From contig JAFUTY010000051.1 of the NCBI GenBank assembly GCA_017484005.1, positions 1-64,000 on the forward strand: a DNA stretch of 64,000 nt, written 5' to 3'. The number at the start of each line of letters is the position of its first letter. Position 1 is the stretch's first letter. The notes beneath the pieces were generated by a model. That model was not told the origin of the DNA, did not search any database, and saw only the letters and a list, made by a program, of their open reading frames with translations. Both the position numbers and the translations under genes were made by a program. Positions 28,268-39,500 of the stretch are shown piece after piece. The DNA is from Selenomonadaceae bacterium (GTDB taxonomy: Bacteria > Bacillota > Negativicutes > Selenomonadales > Selenomonadaceae).

Positions 28268-28534
28268 TCACTTGCGGAGATTCAAGCTCGAAATGATCGC
28301 ACGATAACGCTCAACATCTTTATCATAGAGATATGCGAGAAGTCTGCGGCGATGTCCAACCATTTTGAGAAGTCCGCGGCGCGAATGATGATCCTTCTTG
28401 AACTGCTTGAGATGCTCGGTGAGATAGGTGATTCGCGCGGTGAGAAGTGCAATTTGAACTTCCGGCGAACCAGTATCTCCCTCATGCACAGCATATTTTT
28501 TGATGATTTCGGTTTTCTGTTCTGGCGTCAACAT
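28268..28534 (-). CDS. rpsO: 30S ribosomal protein S15
   Basis: This 88-residue S15 has the usual motifs [19 protein letters not shown] and the [10 protein letters not shown] and [11 protein letters not shown] helices that bind 16S rRNA helices 20-22. It is an early assembly protein of the small subunit. AAGGGAG precedes the ATG. In many bacteria rpsO is followed directly by pnp; here pnp is about 4.4 kb away and on the other strand, so that pairing has been broken. Confidence 0.97.
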   Translation of the reverse strand: MLTPEQKTEIIKKYAVHEGDTGSPEVQIALLTARITYLTEHLKQFKKDHHSRRGLLKMVGHRRRLLAYLYDKDVERYRAIISSLNLRK

Positions 28535-28630
28535 TTGTAGAAAATCTCCCTTTCAATTTTTTCCTGCAACGAAGAAATCGTCGACGCGATCGAATTCCTG
28601 CGTTACGGTTGCGAAGAATCTAACTCGGAA

Positions 28631-29188
28631 TCAATCCTTCCGCAAGCGTTTTTGATCTTCCTTCGACAGCTCACCTTTCGATCTCGCGATCAATTCATCC
28701 TGATGCTTGGCGGCATAATCGAGAATTGCGCGATAGAATCTGCCCTCGACGCTTGAAACTGAAAGATCGTCGAGATTCACCGGCTCAAGATTTTCCTCGA
28801 AATCGAGAATTCCCCATGCATAATCGAGATCTTCGTGCCGAGTGACTGTCACGGTGTGCTTCGTCAAATCAAACAATAAATATTCCGCCCGCCCGACTAA
28901 AAGATTGTAATTCTGCGTCGATTGATTTCTCCAGCGGCGTTTTTGAATCACATCTTGAATCTGAACTTGATCATATGTGCAGAGCGTTGGAACTTCAAGC
29001 TTCGTGAGATCGATTTTTCCCTTCGAATCAACCAAATAGCCCATCTGTTCCTTGTTGAAATAATAATTCATGCGCTCGGAACTTTGCACCCATTGATAAA
29101 TTTCCGGCGGAATTTGTTGATCTGCATAAGTTATCCCATTGAAAAAAATCAGACAGAGAATCGTTAAAAAAATTTTTTTGCCAACCAT
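28631..29188 (-). CDS. exported protein of unknown function
   Basis: The 185-residue protein starts at ATG 29188 (GGAGGAG upstream) with a signal peptide of about 23 residues ending GITYADQ. The mature part opens with a pattern, Trp-x2-Ser-x4-Tyr-Tyr-Phe, also found after the signal peptide of the exported protein at 30146-31063. Both also end in a similar FYRAILDY / FYAAIIDE segment, so they look like members of one family. It is the last gene of the metA operon. No catalytic motif or lipobox is visible. Role unknown, probably periplasmic or surface. Confidence 0.75.
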   Translation of the reverse strand: MVGKKIFLTILCLIFFNGITYADQQIPPEIYQWVQSSERMNYYFNKEQMGYLVDSKGKIDLTKLEVPTLCTYDQVQIQDVIQKRRWRNQSTQNYNLLVGRAEYLLFDLTKHTVTVTRHEDLDYAWGILDFEENLEPVNLDDLSVSSVEGRFYRAILDYAAKHQDELIARSKGELSKEDQKRLRKD

Positions 29189-29201
29189 AGAACTCCTCCT
29201 C

Positions 29202-30131
29202 TCAAAATTCGACCGGCTTATACAGCGTATCAAGCTCGAATGGAGTTTCTTGATAAACGTAGTAATTCAACCAATTTGCGAATAGCAGATGCGCGACGGA
29301 TCTCCAGCGAACGATCGGCTTTTTGCGTGGATTGTCATCCGGAAAATAATTCGCGGGGATTTTGGGATTCAGTCCTGCCTTTGTATCTCGATCGAATTCG
29401 TTTTTGAGTGTCAGCGGATCATATTCAGCGTGCCCAGTGATAAAAAATTGCCGCCGATCGAGATTCGCAACGATTGTCGATCCAACTTCACCTTCGACGA
29501 GAATCGACAGCTCCGGATGCTTTTTGATATCAGATTTTCGAGTTTCAGTGTTTCTCGAATGTGGAATGAAAAATTCATCGTCGAATCCTCGCAATAATTT
29601 TTCATTTTCGACGCACTTTCGATGCCGATATACTCCCGAAACTTTTTCAGATAGAGTTTTTTTCGGAATACCATAATGATAATAGAGTCCCGCTTGAGCT
29701 CCCCAGCAAATGTGAAACGTGGAATAGACATGCGTCTTGCTCCATTCAAAAATTTCTGTGAGCTCATCCCAATACGCGACTTTCTCGAAATCCATCAATT
29801 CAACTGGCGCGCCGGTGATTATGAATCCATCAAACTTTCGATTCCGAACTTCTGCAAACGTTCCATAAAATTCCGAGAGATACTGCTTGCTCGTATGTCT
29901 CGGCTGATAACTCTCGGTGTAAATGAAATCAACTTCAACTTGCAGAGGAGTGTTGCCGAGGAGTCTGAGCAATTGAGTCTCGGTGACTTCTTTGAGCGGC
30001 ATGAGATTCAGAATCAGAATTTCGAGCGGACGAATATCCTGTTCATATGCGCGGTCAGCATCCATTACGAAGATATTTTCGCGCTCGAGGATATTGGCTG
30101 CCGGAAGACGATTTGGAATTTTGATTGGCAA
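29202..30131 (-). CDS. metAA: homoserine O-acetyltransferase (MetA type)
   Basis: This 309-residue enzyme activates homoserine for methionine synthesis. The nucleophile is C142 in HICWGAQAG, and the catalytic His and Glu are H234 and E236 in TGHAEYD. E111 in [11 protein letters not shown] predicts acetyl-CoA rather than succinyl-CoA as donor, since Glu at this position marks acetyltransferases and Gly marks succinyltransferases. It starts at TTG 30131 behind AAGGAG. It sits between two related exported proteins. No S-box or T-box leader is visible upstream. Confidence 0.93.
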   Translation of the reverse strand: MPIKIPNRLPAANILERENIFVMDADRAYEQDIRPLEILILNLMPLKEVTETQLLRLLGNTPLQVEVDFIYTESYQPRHTSKQYLSEFYGTFAEVRNRKFDGFIITGAPVELMDFEKVAYWDELTEIFEWSKTHVYSTFHICWGAQAGLYYHYGIPKKTLSEKVSGVYRHRKCVENEKLLRGFDDEFFIPHSRNTETRKSDIKKHPELSILVEGEVGSTIVANLDRRQFFITGHAEYDPLTLKNEFDRDTKAGLNPKIPANYFPDDNPRKKPIVRWRSVAHLLFANWLNYYVYQETPFELDTLYKPVEF

Positions 30132-30145
30132 TTTAAAAAATCTCC

Positions 30146-31063
30146 TTAGTCAACGCTGTATCGATTGATCCAGTCTGGATTTTGTTTTGCATATGCGCGG
30201 AGTCGAATCAAGCCTTTATATGCTGGCTCGTCGCTTTGAATCATGCGATAGCCGCCATTCATTTCATCATTATATTTTGTCCAGCCATTGTGAGGAGTCC
30301 ATTTTTCACCGGATGCAGTTTTTTCAGTTCCCTGCGGAAGATTGATCATCTTTTTAAGGAAGAAAATTTCGATCGTTTTATCTTCGGAATTTTTTGTCTC
30401 GATCCATTCCCAAAAAATCAAATTATTATTGCGAAATCTGAAAGTGGTTGTATCAGCGGCGACAGTTGTAGTTCCATTTTCATCGTTGACAGTCCAAAGA
30501 TCAATCCAGCGATCCTCTGCAGTTCTTCGATTCGTTTCTCCCTGGCGAAAGACTTCATCGATAATCGCGGCGTAAAAATCTTCGTCGAATGATTGCGAAT
30601 TGATCTCTTTGACGCGCCCATCATTCTTCGACCAAATGATCTTTCCTTCAGGATTGTAAAAATCCTCGCGAGCATATTGAATCGTACGATTCTGTGGATC
30701 GATTTTGAGCAGCGCGAGACTGTATGATAATTGCGTTGGATCTGGAATCAATTTTTCGATTCCATAATTTTGAATCGTTTCAACTGCGCCCTCGAATGAA
30801 TAAGTTGTTTTTGTCCAGCCTTGAATCTCCGTTGGAACTGAACCGGTGTCAGTAATGATTCGCGAATTGATCTGCAGTGATTCCGGATCAAAATATTTGC
30901 TGTATTTTGCATCGGAATTCAGCCAATACCAATTCACATCATCAAGGAGAGAATCTTCCACTTCTTTAGCGGGAGATTCTTCGGGCGGAGATGCTTGAGA
31001 GATCGCGGAAAAGTTTCCGAGGACAAATGAACAAATGATTGCGGCGAGGAAAACTTTTTTCAT
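30146..31063 (-). CDS. exported protein of unknown function
   Basis: The 305-residue protein has a signal peptide of about 24 residues (ending [11 protein letters not shown]). After the acidic linker it carries the pattern [18 protein letters not shown], similar to the N-terminus of the exported protein at 28631-29188, and later [16 protein letters not shown]. The second half has another domain ending NRYSVD. It has no transmembrane helix or lipobox. It is translated just upstream of metA with a 14-base gap. Function is unknown; the family looks lineage-specific. Confidence 0.75.
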   Translation of the reverse strand: MKKVFLAAIICSFVLGNFSAISQASPPEESPAKEVEDSLLDDVNWYWLNSDAKYSKYFDPESLQINSRIITDTGSVPTEIQGWTKTTYSFEGAVETIQNYGIEKLIPDPTQLSYSLALLKIDPQNRTIQYAREDFYNPEGKIIWSKNDGRVKEINSQSFDEDFYAAIIDEVFRQGETNRRTAEDRWIDLWTVNDENGTTTVAADTTTFRFRNNNLIFWEWIETKNSEDKTIEIFFLKKMINLPQGTEKTASGEKWTPHNGWTKYNDEMNGGYRMIQSDEPAYKGLIRLRAYAKQNPDWINRYSVD

Positions 31064-31110
31064 GAACTCACTTCCTTAGATGAATTTGTTGACTGTCGAA
31101 TTTTCTACGA

Positions 31111-31974
31111 TCAATCTGAAATCTCGACGAAAGATCGCTCTCGTTTTGAGAATCTAAGCATTTTTTCATAACCGAACGATTTCACATATTTTCGCGCCTC
31201 GTCATTGAATCTTCCAACATCCTCTGGCTGATGAGCGTCTGAAGTGATTATCACCGGCAGATCATATTCATGCGCGGCTTGCATGAAATCTGGATATGGT
31301 GAAATTTCTTGAATTGGATATCGATACATCGTTCCAGTGTTCACATCGATCCCCATGTGATTGTGTCGAAGTGCTAATGCAACTCGATCGAGATATGGAG
31401 TCACATCAAATTTTTTCGGAAAATATTTGAAAAGCCGAATGTTGAATGGATGTCCCAAAACGTCATAACATCCACCGCTCGCGAGCTTTTCAACTTCATG
31501 CGCGTAAGTTTCATAAATCCATTTCATGCTCCGCTGATTCCATTCTTCGACAATCTCGGAAGAATCGAAAGCCCATCCATCGAGAAAATGAATCGATCCA
31601 ATGATGTAATCAAAATCGTAAGAGTCGAGAATCTTTTTGACTGCAGATTGATTTTTAAAATTGCAGACCTCGATTCCAATTTTGATCGGGAAATCTGGAT
31701 TCGCACGCTGGAGCTTCAACATGAATTCGAAATATTCCTCGATAGAATGTTTGAATTTATTCCGCTTGAGCCATCGACGCTGAAAATTCCCGACCAATGA
31801 ATCATCGAGAATCAAATCATCATAATAAAATTGCTCGAACTCTGGAAATGTGTGAGAGTGCTCGCTGATTCCAATTTCATCGAGTCCTCGAGATTTTGCC
31901 GTCTCGATGAATTTTTTCACGGAATCGAGATCATAATCAAAATATTCGAAGTGCATGTGATAATCGATTTTCAT
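31111..31974 (-). CDS. PHP-domain histidinol phosphatase-like protein
   Basis: This 287-residue PHP protein has metal ligands in DYHMHFEY at the N-terminus, EHSH at about 38-41, the Glu in IGIEVCNF, H in IIGSIHFLD, H in DVLGHP and the C-terminal ITSDAHQPEDVG. This matches HisK-type histidinol-phosphate phosphatases, step 8 of histidine synthesis. No other his gene is nearby, so a related phosphoesterase role is possible. The start is three bases after the HAD gene stop. Confidence 0.85.
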   Translation of the reverse strand: MKIDYHMHFEYFDYDLDSVKKFIETAKSRGLDEIGISEHSHTFPEFEQFYYDDLILDDSLVGNFQRRWLKRNKFKHSIEEYFEFMLKLQRANPDFPIKIGIEVCNFKNQSAVKKILDSYDFDYIIGSIHFLDGWAFDSSEIVEEWNQRSMKWIYETYAHEVEKLASGGCYDVLGHPFNIRLFKYFPKKFDVTPYLDRVALALRHNHMGIDVNTGTMYRYPIQEISPYPDFMQAAHEYDLPVIITSDAHQPEDVGRFNDEARKYVKSFGYEKMLRFSKRERSFVEISD

Positions 31975-31977
31975 TTT

Positions 31978-32796
31978 TCAGATTAAACCTTCCTCGATCA
32001 ATTTTTGAATTCCAACGATAACTCCAGATTCGGAATTGCTCGAAGTCTCGAATCGCGCGATTTTTTTAATTTCTGGATGAGCATTCGCCATCGCAAAACT
32101 GTAATAAACCGATTGAAGCATTTCAAAATCATTCATATAATCTCCAAACGCGGCACATTCATCCGGCTTGATTCCGAGATGCTTTTGAATCGCTTGAACT
32201 GCTGAACCTTTACTGACTCCGAGATTCGCGATATCAATCCAAAAATCTGAACTTTGAACGACATGAATCGAATCACTCTCGAATTTCGACAGCGGTTTGA
32301 AGATCGATGTTTCAGCATGTCCAGTTACATCGAAGAATGCCAATTTGATCGGTTGATCATGAAATTTTTGAGTGACTTCATCGAAATTCGCGACGGCTTG
32401 ATGATTTGGATAATATTTTTCCAATTCCATCAGATGTTCCGGAGATTTTTGCGATTCGAGATAATATCCATTTTTCTTTCCACAGAAGACACTGAAGATG
32501 TTCGGGAGCTCGATTGCAGTTTTCATGATCGCCGTGACTTCATCGAGATTCATGACGCTCGAGAAAATTTCTTGATCATTTTGAAAAACCATTGTGCCGT
32601 TGTCGGAAATGAAAATGAATTCATCGAGATGCTTTTCGAAAAGATTCCGAAGCGATTTGTATTGACGTCCGGAAGCTGGTGCAAAGATCACTCCGCGGCG
32701 TTTCAATTCGATCATTGTCTCTTCGAATTTCGCTGGGAGTTTGGAATTTTCATCGAGCAAAGTTCCATCCATATCGCTTAAAATGATTTTGATCAT
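31978..32796 (-). CDS. HAD-superfamily Cof-type phosphatase
   Basis: This 272-residue Cof-type HAD hydrolase has motif I SDMDGTLLDE near the N-terminus, motif II in FAPASGRQ, a Lys (motif III) in GVSKGSAVQ and motif IV AAFGDYMNDFEM. These enzymes dephosphorylate sugar phosphates, flavin or pyridoxal phosphate. The start is ATG 32796 with AGAGGTG upstream; a GTG three codons earlier overlaps that site. It forms an operon with the PHP gene. Confidence 0.92.
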   Translation of the reverse strand: MIKIILSDMDGTLLDENSKLPAKFEETMIELKRRGVIFAPASGRQYKSLRNLFEKHLDEFIFISDNGTMVFQNDQEIFSSVMNLDEVTAIMKTAIELPNIFSVFCGKKNGYYLESQKSPEHLMELEKYYPNHQAVANFDEVTQKFHDQPIKLAFFDVTGHAETSIFKPLSKFESDSIHVVQSSDFWIDIANLGVSKGSAVQAIQKHLGIKPDECAAFGDYMNDFEMLQSVYYSFAMANAHPEIKKIARFETSSNSESGVIVGIQKLIEEGLI

Positions 32797-32927
32797 TCGA
32801 TTCACCTCTGAAAATTTTTTGAGATTATATCATGGATTCTGTAATTGAAAGGAAATCACTTCATTGCGTCGAATAAAATTTCTCGGAAGGAAAGATTAAA
32901 AAGTTTTAGCCTAAGGAGGCAGCGCAT

Positions 32928-35042
32928 TTGGAAAACACATTCAGAACTTTTGAAATGGATCTCGGCGGTCGAAAGCTCGTCATTGAAAATGGAAAGATGG
33001 CGAAGCAGGCTAATGGATCTGTCCTCGTTCGATATGGAGATACAGCGGTTTTAGTCTGTGCAACTGCATCGAAAGAGCCGCGCGAAGGTGCAGATTTCTT
33101 CCCATTGACTGTCGATTTCGAAGAGAAAATGTATGCAGGCGGAAAAATTCCTGGAGGATTTATCAAGCGCGAGGGACGTCCTCAAGAATCAGCGATTCTA
33201 TGCTCGCGATTGATCGATCGTCCAATTCGTCCGCTATTCCCCGAAGGTTTTCGAAATGATGTTCATGTCATGGCGACAGTTTTATCATTCGAGCCGGATA
33301 ACGCTCCAGAACTTCCCGCAATGATTGGAGCATCTTGCGCGTTGGGAGTTTCAGATATTCCATTCAACGGACCAATTGCGGGAGTTCGAATCGGAAGAAT
33401 CGATAAAAAATTCATCGTGAATCCAACTGAAGAGCAGCGCGACAAATCAGATCTGAATTTGACGGTTGCAGGATCGAAAGATGCTGTGATGATGGTTGAA
33501 GCTGGTGCGAATGAATTGCCGGAAGAAGTGATTCTCGACGCGATTCTATTCGGGCATGAAGTTATCAAAACGATCGTCGAATTCCAAGAAAAGATCATCG
33601 CGGAAGTTGGCAAGGAAAAATTCGAGCCGAAACTTTCTAAACCAAATGAAGAAATTTCTCAAGCAGTTCGAGAATTTGCCGCGGAAAAAATCAATATTGC
33701 AGTTAGAAATCCCGATAAACTTGCGCGTGAGGATGCAATCTCGGCAGTTAAAGATGAAACGTTCGAAGCTCTATCGGAAAAATTTTCAGAGGAAGAATTT
33801 CCAGATGCCTCGAAAGAAATCGCAACATGTTTTCAAAAATTATTGAAGGAAACTGTTCGTCGAATGATCTCCAAAGAAAAAATTCGTCCAGATGGCAGAG
33901 CACTCGATGAAGTCAGACCTATCTCCTGCGAAATCGATCTTTTATCTCGGACGCATGGATCTGCACTTTTCACTCGAGGACAAACTCAAGTTTTGACACT
34001 CACAACGCTCGGCTCAATGGAAGATGAACAGATAATCGATGGACTCGCGCCGGAATATACAAAGCATTATTTACATCACTACAATTTCCCAGGATTTTCA
34101 GTTGGAGAAGCTCGCCCAGCTCGAAGTCCTGGACGCCGCGAAATTGGTCATGGAGCATTGGCTGAACGCGCATTAGTTCCAATGATTCCGTCGATCGAAG
34201 TCTTTCCATATACAATTCGACTTGTCTCGGAAGTTTTAGAATCGAACGGCTCGAGCTCCATGGCATCAGTTTGCGGATCAACTCTTTCATTGATGGCGGC
34301 GGGAGTTCCAATCAAAAAACCAGTTTCAGGCGTCGCGATGGGATTGATTTCGATTGTCGATGAAAAAAATCGCCCAACTGAATTTTCAATTCTCACCGAT
34401 ATTCAAGGAATGGAAGATGCGCTCGGCGATATGGATTTCAAAGTTGCAGGAACTTCCGATGGAGTCACCGCGATTCAAATGGATATCAAAGTCGCAGGAA
34501 TCACTCGCGAGATTTTATCGCAAGCTCTGGCTCAAGCTAAAAAAGGTCGAGCTTTCATTCTCTCGAAAATGCTCAAAGTCATTTCTGAACCTCGCAAAGA
34601 ACTTTCCAAATATGCACCGCGAGTCGAGCACATCAAAATCGCTGTTGATAAGATTCGCGAAGTCATTGGTGCGGGCGGAAAAGTTGTCAATAAAATTATC
34701 GAGGCGACTAATACAAAGATCAAAATTGAAGATGATGGAAACATTTTTATCACCGGCGGAGAAGATGCAGATCTTCAGCTCGCGTTGAAAATGATTGAAG
34801 AAATCACGCATGAAGTTGCAGTTGGCGAGATTTTCACGGGACATGTCACGCGTCTGATGAAATTTGGAGCATTCATCGAGATTCTTCCAGGGCGCGAGGG
34901 ACTCTGTCATATTTCCCAGCTATCGAATAAACGAATCGAAAATGTTGAGGATATTGTGGAAATCGGCGACGATATTCAAGTTGAAGTCACTGAAATCGAT
35001 GACAAAGGGCGAATCAATCTCAGTCATAAAAAATTTGCATAA
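32928..35042 (+). CDS. pnp: polyribonucleotide nucleotidyltransferase (PNPase)
   Basis: This 704-residue exoribonuclease degrades RNA phosphorolytically from the 3' end and works in the RNA degradosome. It has two RNase PH domains (residues about 10-230 and 310-540) with the signature [14 protein letters not shown] and [20 protein letters not shown], a KH domain (about 555-615, [13 protein letters not shown]) and an S1 domain (about 620-700, [18 protein letters not shown]). It starts at TTG behind AAGGAGG. A small gene follows 19 bases later. Confidence 0.97.
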   Translation: MENTFRTFEMDLGGRKLVIENGKMAKQANGSVLVRYGDTAVLVCATASKEPREGADFFPLTVDFEEKMYAGGKIPGGFIKREGRPQESAILCSRLIDRPIRPLFPEGFRNDVHVMATVLSFEPDNAPELPAMIGASCALGVSDIPFNGPIAGVRIGRIDKKFIVNPTEEQRDKSDLNLTVAGSKDAVMMVEAGANELPEEVILDAILFGHEVIKTIVEFQEKIIAEVGKEKFEPKLSKPNEEISQAVREFAAEKINIAVRNPDKLAREDAISAVKDETFEALSEKFSEEEFPDASKEIATCFQKLLKETVRRMISKEKIRPDGRALDEVRPISCEIDLLSRTHGSALFTRGQTQVLTLTTLGSMEDEQIIDGLAPEYTKHYLHHYNFPGFSVGEARPARSPGRREIGHGALAERALVPMIPSIEVFPYTIRLVSEVLESNGSSSMASVCGSTLSLMAAGVPIKKPVSGVAMGLISIVDEKNRPTEFSILTDIQGMEDALGDMDFKVAGTSDGVTAIQMDIKVAGITREILSQALAQAKKGRAFILSKMLKVISEPRKELSKYAPRVEHIKIAVDKIREVIGAGGKVVNKIIEATNTKIKIEDDGNIFITGGEDADLQLALKMIEEITHEVAVGEIFTGHVTRLMKFGAFIEILPGREGLCHISQLSNKRIENVEDIVEIGDDIQVEVTEIDDKGRINLSHKKFA

Positions 35043-35061
35043 TAAATTGGAGGCGCAATTC

Positions 35062-35433
35062 ATGTCCAATAGCGTCATTGAACGTTTCAAAACAATCTCT
35101 GCTAATGGAAAATTCGGCGATCAAATGCTCGATGCACAGATGAAATATGATGTGCTCGCGGCGATTCATTCGATGGAGGAGCTCGAATCAGTTATCAATG
35201 CACTTGATGCTCATGCGAAAAAGCGTGAATCACTTCGCAAAAAACTCGTCACGAATGCTCAAGCTGCGCTCGGAAATTTAATCGATTTGGAAGAATGGAA
35301 AATTTCAGATGTCGATGCAGCTCTCAAAGTTTTGAATTCATGCCGCAACGAGATGGCTCGAATCGAAGGTGAGGAGACAACTGAAAAAGTCTTCCGCAAA
35401 CTCGTTGTCGATGGAATTTCCGCTGGAAGATGA
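35062..35433 (+). CDS. small helical protein of unknown function
   Basis: This 123-residue protein is helical and charged (SVIERFKTISANGKFGDQM at the start) with no membrane segment or known motif. ATG 35062 is preceded by GGAGG. It is between pnp and a flavoprotein gene, whose start overlaps its stop by four bases. I recognise no family. Confidence 0.65.
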   Translation: MSNSVIERFKTISANGKFGDQMLDAQMKYDVLAAIHSMEELESVINALDAHAKKRESLRKKLVTNAQAALGNLIDLEEWKISDVDAALKVLNSCRNEMARIEGEETTEKVFRKLVVDGISAGR

Positions 35434-35903
35434 GAAGATCACGTCAAAAACTTCCGCTCGAGGATTGTTTAGAAATTCTCAAACGCGGGAGTCATGGAAT
35501 TCTTGCGTTGAATGGAGAAATTTTTCCATATGCAGTTCCGTTGAGTTTTGTACTTGACGAATCGGGATCAAAGATCTATTTTCATTGCGCACTCGAGGGA
35601 TTCAAGCTCGATTTGATCCGGCAAAATTCGCATGCATCGTTTTGCGTTGTGGATTGCGACGAAGTGATCGAAGAAAAATTCACGACGAAATATCGATCTG
35701 TGATTTGCTTTGGAAAAATTCGATTCGCCGATGATTCTGAAAAGCATCTCGGATTAGAATTGCTCGGAAAGAAATATTCGCCGAGTGTCGATGAAAAATC
35801 TCTCGATGCAGAAATAGATCGCGGATTCGATAGATGTCTCGTGCCGATTTTTGAAATTGAAAATCTCACGGGCAAGCAGGCTATCGAATTTCTCAAGGAG
35901 TGA
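35430..35903 (+). CDS. pyridoxamine 5'-phosphate oxidase-like flavoprotein (NimA type)
   Basis: This 157-residue split-barrel flavin-binding protein matches the Nim/PNPOx-like family: GILALNGEIFPYAVPLSFVL, then KIYFHCALEGFKLDLIRQN and a FCVVDCDEV strand. Family members bind FMN and some reduce nitroimidazoles; many have unknown natural substrates in anaerobes. The start overlaps the previous stop by four bases. Whether it confers resistance cannot be told from sequence. Confidence 0.87.
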   Translation: MRRSRQKLPLEDCLEILKRGSHGILALNGEIFPYAVPLSFVLDESGSKIYFHCALEGFKLDLIRQNSHASFCVVDCDEVIEEKFTTKYRSVICFGKIRFADDSEKHLGLELLGKKYSPSVDEKSLDAEIDRGFDRCLVPIFEIENLTGKQAIEFLKE

Positions 35904-35915
35904 ATCGCTGTATCG

Positions 35916-36308
35916 ATGGAAAATTCTCTGTTGAAACATCTATCCGGTTTGCATGGAATGGTTGATAGAAATCTCGTCGCGTTTATCGTTGGAGATGTAG
36001 ATTTGGCGCGTCGAATTTCAAATCTCTCGCAAAGTCCAACAGTTCTTCTTGAAGTTGAAGATGAATTTGATTCAGATAAACTTGCCGAAGATATTCGAAA
36101 AGTTCGCCGCGATGAAGATGATGCGATTGTGATTGTCGCAGGAAATCGATTGCTCGATGATTCATTCATTCGAGCTTTTGCAGATTACACATTGGCAATC
36201 AATTCGGAAGAAGAATCGCGAGCTGATGAAACATGGCGTCGAATCGACAATGGATTCGAGTTTGTATCGAAAACTGAAAATCGAAATTTCCTTGACAGTG
36301 ATTTCTGA
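35916..36308 (+). CDS. protein of unknown function
   Basis: This 130-residue acidic protein has a P-loop-free alternating alpha/beta pattern (RNLVAFIVGDVDLARR, then DAIVIVAGNRLLDD). It follows the NimA-like gene by 12 bases, and the nearest AGGAG is about 16 bases upstream of the ATG, so translation may rely on coupling. No recognised family. The promoter of the downstream tRNA gene overlaps its last codons. Confidence 0.6.
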   Translation: MENSLLKHLSGLHGMVDRNLVAFIVGDVDLARRISNLSQSPTVLLEVEDEFDSDKLAEDIRKVRRDEDDAIVIVAGNRLLDDSFIRAFADYTLAINSEEESRADETWRRIDNGFEFVSKTENRNFLDSDF

Positions 36309-36319
36309 ATCGATATAAT
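36292..36319 (+). promoter_or_regulatory. strong promoter of tRNA-Lys
   Basis: A perfect TTGACA (36292-36297), a 16-base spacer and a perfect TATAAT (36314-36319) lie 26 bases before the tRNA. The -35 box lies inside the last codons of the upstream gene. Confidence 0.9.
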
Positions 36320-36344
36320 TCCCGAGGTCAGACTTTTACTTTTA

Positions 36345-36420
<76 letters not shown>

Positions 36421-36439
36421 TTTTTTTGAAATAACAAAG

Positions 36440-36477
36440 AGATCCCTTCCGAAAAAATCGGGAGGGATCTTTTCTTA
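36440..36477 (+). terminator. intrinsic terminator after tRNA-Lys
   Basis: A 13-bp stem with one G-T pair (36440-36452 with 36458-36470) is followed by TTTTCTTATTT. Confidence 0.9.
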
Positions 36478-36512
36478 TTTGTGACTAAAAATTTCTCACA
36501 ACTTCTATTTTC

Positions 36513-36541
36513 TTGCGAGTCAATTTCCCTTGCGATAAAAT
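36513..36541 (+). promoter_or_regulatory. promoter of the activase gene
   Basis: TTGCGA (36513-36518), a 17-base spacer and TAAAAT (36536-36541) lie about 30 bases before the start of the 1,423-residue gene. Confidence 0.65.
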
Positions 36542-36572
36542 CTCAACATAATTTTTCAAAGGGGGAATTCCC

Positions 36573-39500
36573 TTGAGTCTTTTAAATCTCACCGAGTCAG
36601 ATTCCGATTGGCGCGTCGGAATCGATATCGGTTCAACGACGATCAAACTCGTCGTGCTCGATAAAGAGAAAAATCTGATCTACAAAAATTACGCTCGACA
36701 TTTTTCTGAAATCAGTCGATCTCTATCAGAAAATATTTCTACGCTCAAAGAAATCGTCGGGCAAAAAAAATTCTCACTAGCTCTGACAGGTTCAGCCGGC
36801 ATGGGAATCGCGCAGAAAATTGGACTTCCATTCGTTCAAGAGGTTATCGCATGTGCATCGGCAGTCAAATCGCTTATTCCTCAAACCGATACAGTTGTCG
36901 AACTCGGCGGCGAGGATGCAAAGATCACATATTTCGGTGACGCGCCGGAACAAAGAATGAATGGAGTTTGCGCCGGAGGAACTGGATCTTTCATCGATCA
37001 CATGGCGGCTTTGTTATCGACTGACGCGCCAGGTCTTAACAAGCTCGCAGAAGTTGGAAAGCGAATCTATACAATCGCGAGCCGATGTGGAGTTTTTGCC
37101 AAGACTGACATTCAAGCGTTGATGAATGACGGTGCGGAAAAAGCTGATATCGCAAAATCGATCTTTCAAGCTGTCGTGAATCAGACGATTGGAAATCTCG
37201 CGCAAGGTCGTCCGATTTCTGGAAAAGTTGCATTCTTGGGAGGACCTCTGCATTTTCTTCCGGAACTCAAAAAGCGATTCATCGAAACTCTCAAATTGGA
37301 TTCAGATCATGTTGTCGAAGTCAAAGATGGAAATTTTTTCGTCGCGATGGGAGCAGCATTATCTGATGAAGCCAAAGATCTCGAAGTGAAAGATCTCGAG
37401 GCGTCAATCGAAAAATCGAATCGCGAATCCTCGAAGGAAACTCGATCTGCAGATTTCACTTTGTTTGAAACTCCAGAGGAGCTCGATGAATTCAAAGCTC
37501 GACACTCAAAATCGAAAGTCAAACGCGGATCGCTCAAAAATTATCGAGGCAAAATTTTCGTCGGAATCGATGCAGGATCTACAACGACAAAATTAGTCGC
37601 AATCGGAAATCAAAAAGAGATCCTCTACACTTCATACGGAAGCAATCAAGGATCTCCCCTCAAAACGATTGTCGCCGAACTCAAAAAATTTTATGAATCG
37701 ATTCCGCCCGAATCTCAAATCTCGAGCGTTTTCACGACTGGATATGGCGAATCATTGATCAAAGCGGCTCTCCATGCTGACGGAAGTGAGGTTGAGACGT
37801 TCGCACATCTTCGCGCGGCGCAGGAATTCTGTCCAGATGTCTCATTCGTTTTGGATATCGGCGGGCAGGATATGAAATGTTTCTTCGTTCAAAATGGAAC
37901 GATTGGAAATATCACTTTGAACGAGGCATGTTCGGCGGGATGTGGATCTTTCATCGAAAATTTTGCGCAGGGATTGCATATGACTGCCGGCGAATTTGCT
38001 CAAAAAGCTCTCGAATCCAAATCGCCAGTTGATCTTGGAACGCGATGCACAGTTTTCATGAATTCGAAAGTTAAGCAGGCTCAAAAAGAAGGTGCGAGCG
38101 TTGCAGATATCTCGGCAGGTATCGCGCTGTCAATTATCAAAAATGCATTGTTCAAAGTCATGCAGCTCAAAGATGTTTCGAAACTCGGCGCGAATGTTGT
38201 AGTTCAAGGCGGAACTTTTTACAACGATGCAGTTTTGCGATCCATGGAAAAAATTCTGAATCGCGAAGTCATTCGTCCAGATATCGCAGGACTGATGGGA
38301 GCTTATGGCGCGGCAATTCTTGCATTGGAATCAGGAATCGAAGAATCGAGTTTGATTTCTCCAGCGGATCTAGAAAATTTTTCAGTGACAACGAAATCTC
38401 ATCGATGCAACGGCTGTGGAAATAAATGTTTGATAACTACTCAAATTTTTTCAGACGGTCGGAAATTTTTCACTGGAAATCGATGCGAACGAGGAATCGG
38501 TGCTAAAAAAATCGATCGCGATCTCGAAACTCCAAATCTATTTTCTTACAAATATAAACGCGTTTTCGATTATCAGCCGCTCGAAAATCCAACGCGAGGA
38601 TCGATTGGAATTCCTCGAACTTTGAATCTTTACGAGGAATATCCATTCTGGTTTACATTTTTTACTAAGTTAGGATTTCGAGTCGAGCTATCGAGCAAAT
38701 CGACGGCGGAGATCTATTTCAAAGGCATGGCAACAGTTCCGAGCGATTCACTATGTTATCCAGCAAAATTAGCGCATGGACATGTCATGGATTTGATCGA
38801 GCGCGGAATCACTCGAATTTTTTATCCATGCGAGCCTTACAATTTTCCAAACGATCCAAAGTCAGACGACAATCATTTCAACTGTCCAATCGTTGCATCG
38901 TATGCTGAAAACATTCGCGGCAACATGGATATCATTCGCGAAAAAAAGATTCAATTCATACAGCCATTTCTTCCAATCGCGTCGCAAAAAAGACTCTCGG
39001 AAAGAATTTTCGAGGAGTTTCAAAAATCATTTCCGAAGGAAAAAATCTCGAAGTCAGAAATCATTGACGCAATTCAATCAGCGTATCAAGAATTGGAGAA
39101 TTATCGTCGCGACGTCAGAAAATATGGCGAGAAGATTTTGGAGAGAATCGAAAAGACTGGTGAACATGCGATCGTTTTAGTCGGCAGACCATATCACATC
39201 GATCCAGAAATCAATCATGGAATTCCAGAAATGATCCAGTCATACAACCTGCCAATAATTTCGGAAGATGCGCTGTATCATCTGCCAACGCGTGAGAATC
39301 GTCTGCACATCGTGAATCAGTGGAGTTATCATGCGAGACTCTATCACGCGGCGCAATTTGTTTCCGAACGAAAAAATTTGACACTGATTCAGCTTTCATC
39401 ATTCGGCTGCGGGCTCGATGCAATAACAGTTGAACAAGTCAAATCGATTCTCGAGTCGCACCAGAAAATTTATACAATGATCAAACTCGATGAAGTTTCG

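Noticed and set aside
29202-31063. SAM riboswitch or T-box controlling metA
   Set aside because: metA starts about 14 bases after an upstream gene, and no leader structure is visible before the operon.
32796-32928. A small frame around 32845 upstream of pnp as a leader peptide
   Set aside because: It overlaps the pnp start and has no good ribosome binding site.
35582-36169. A 195-codon minus-strand frame opposite the NimA-like and following genes
   Set aside because: Ser/Arg-rich shadow composition, opposite a clearly recognised flavoprotein gene.
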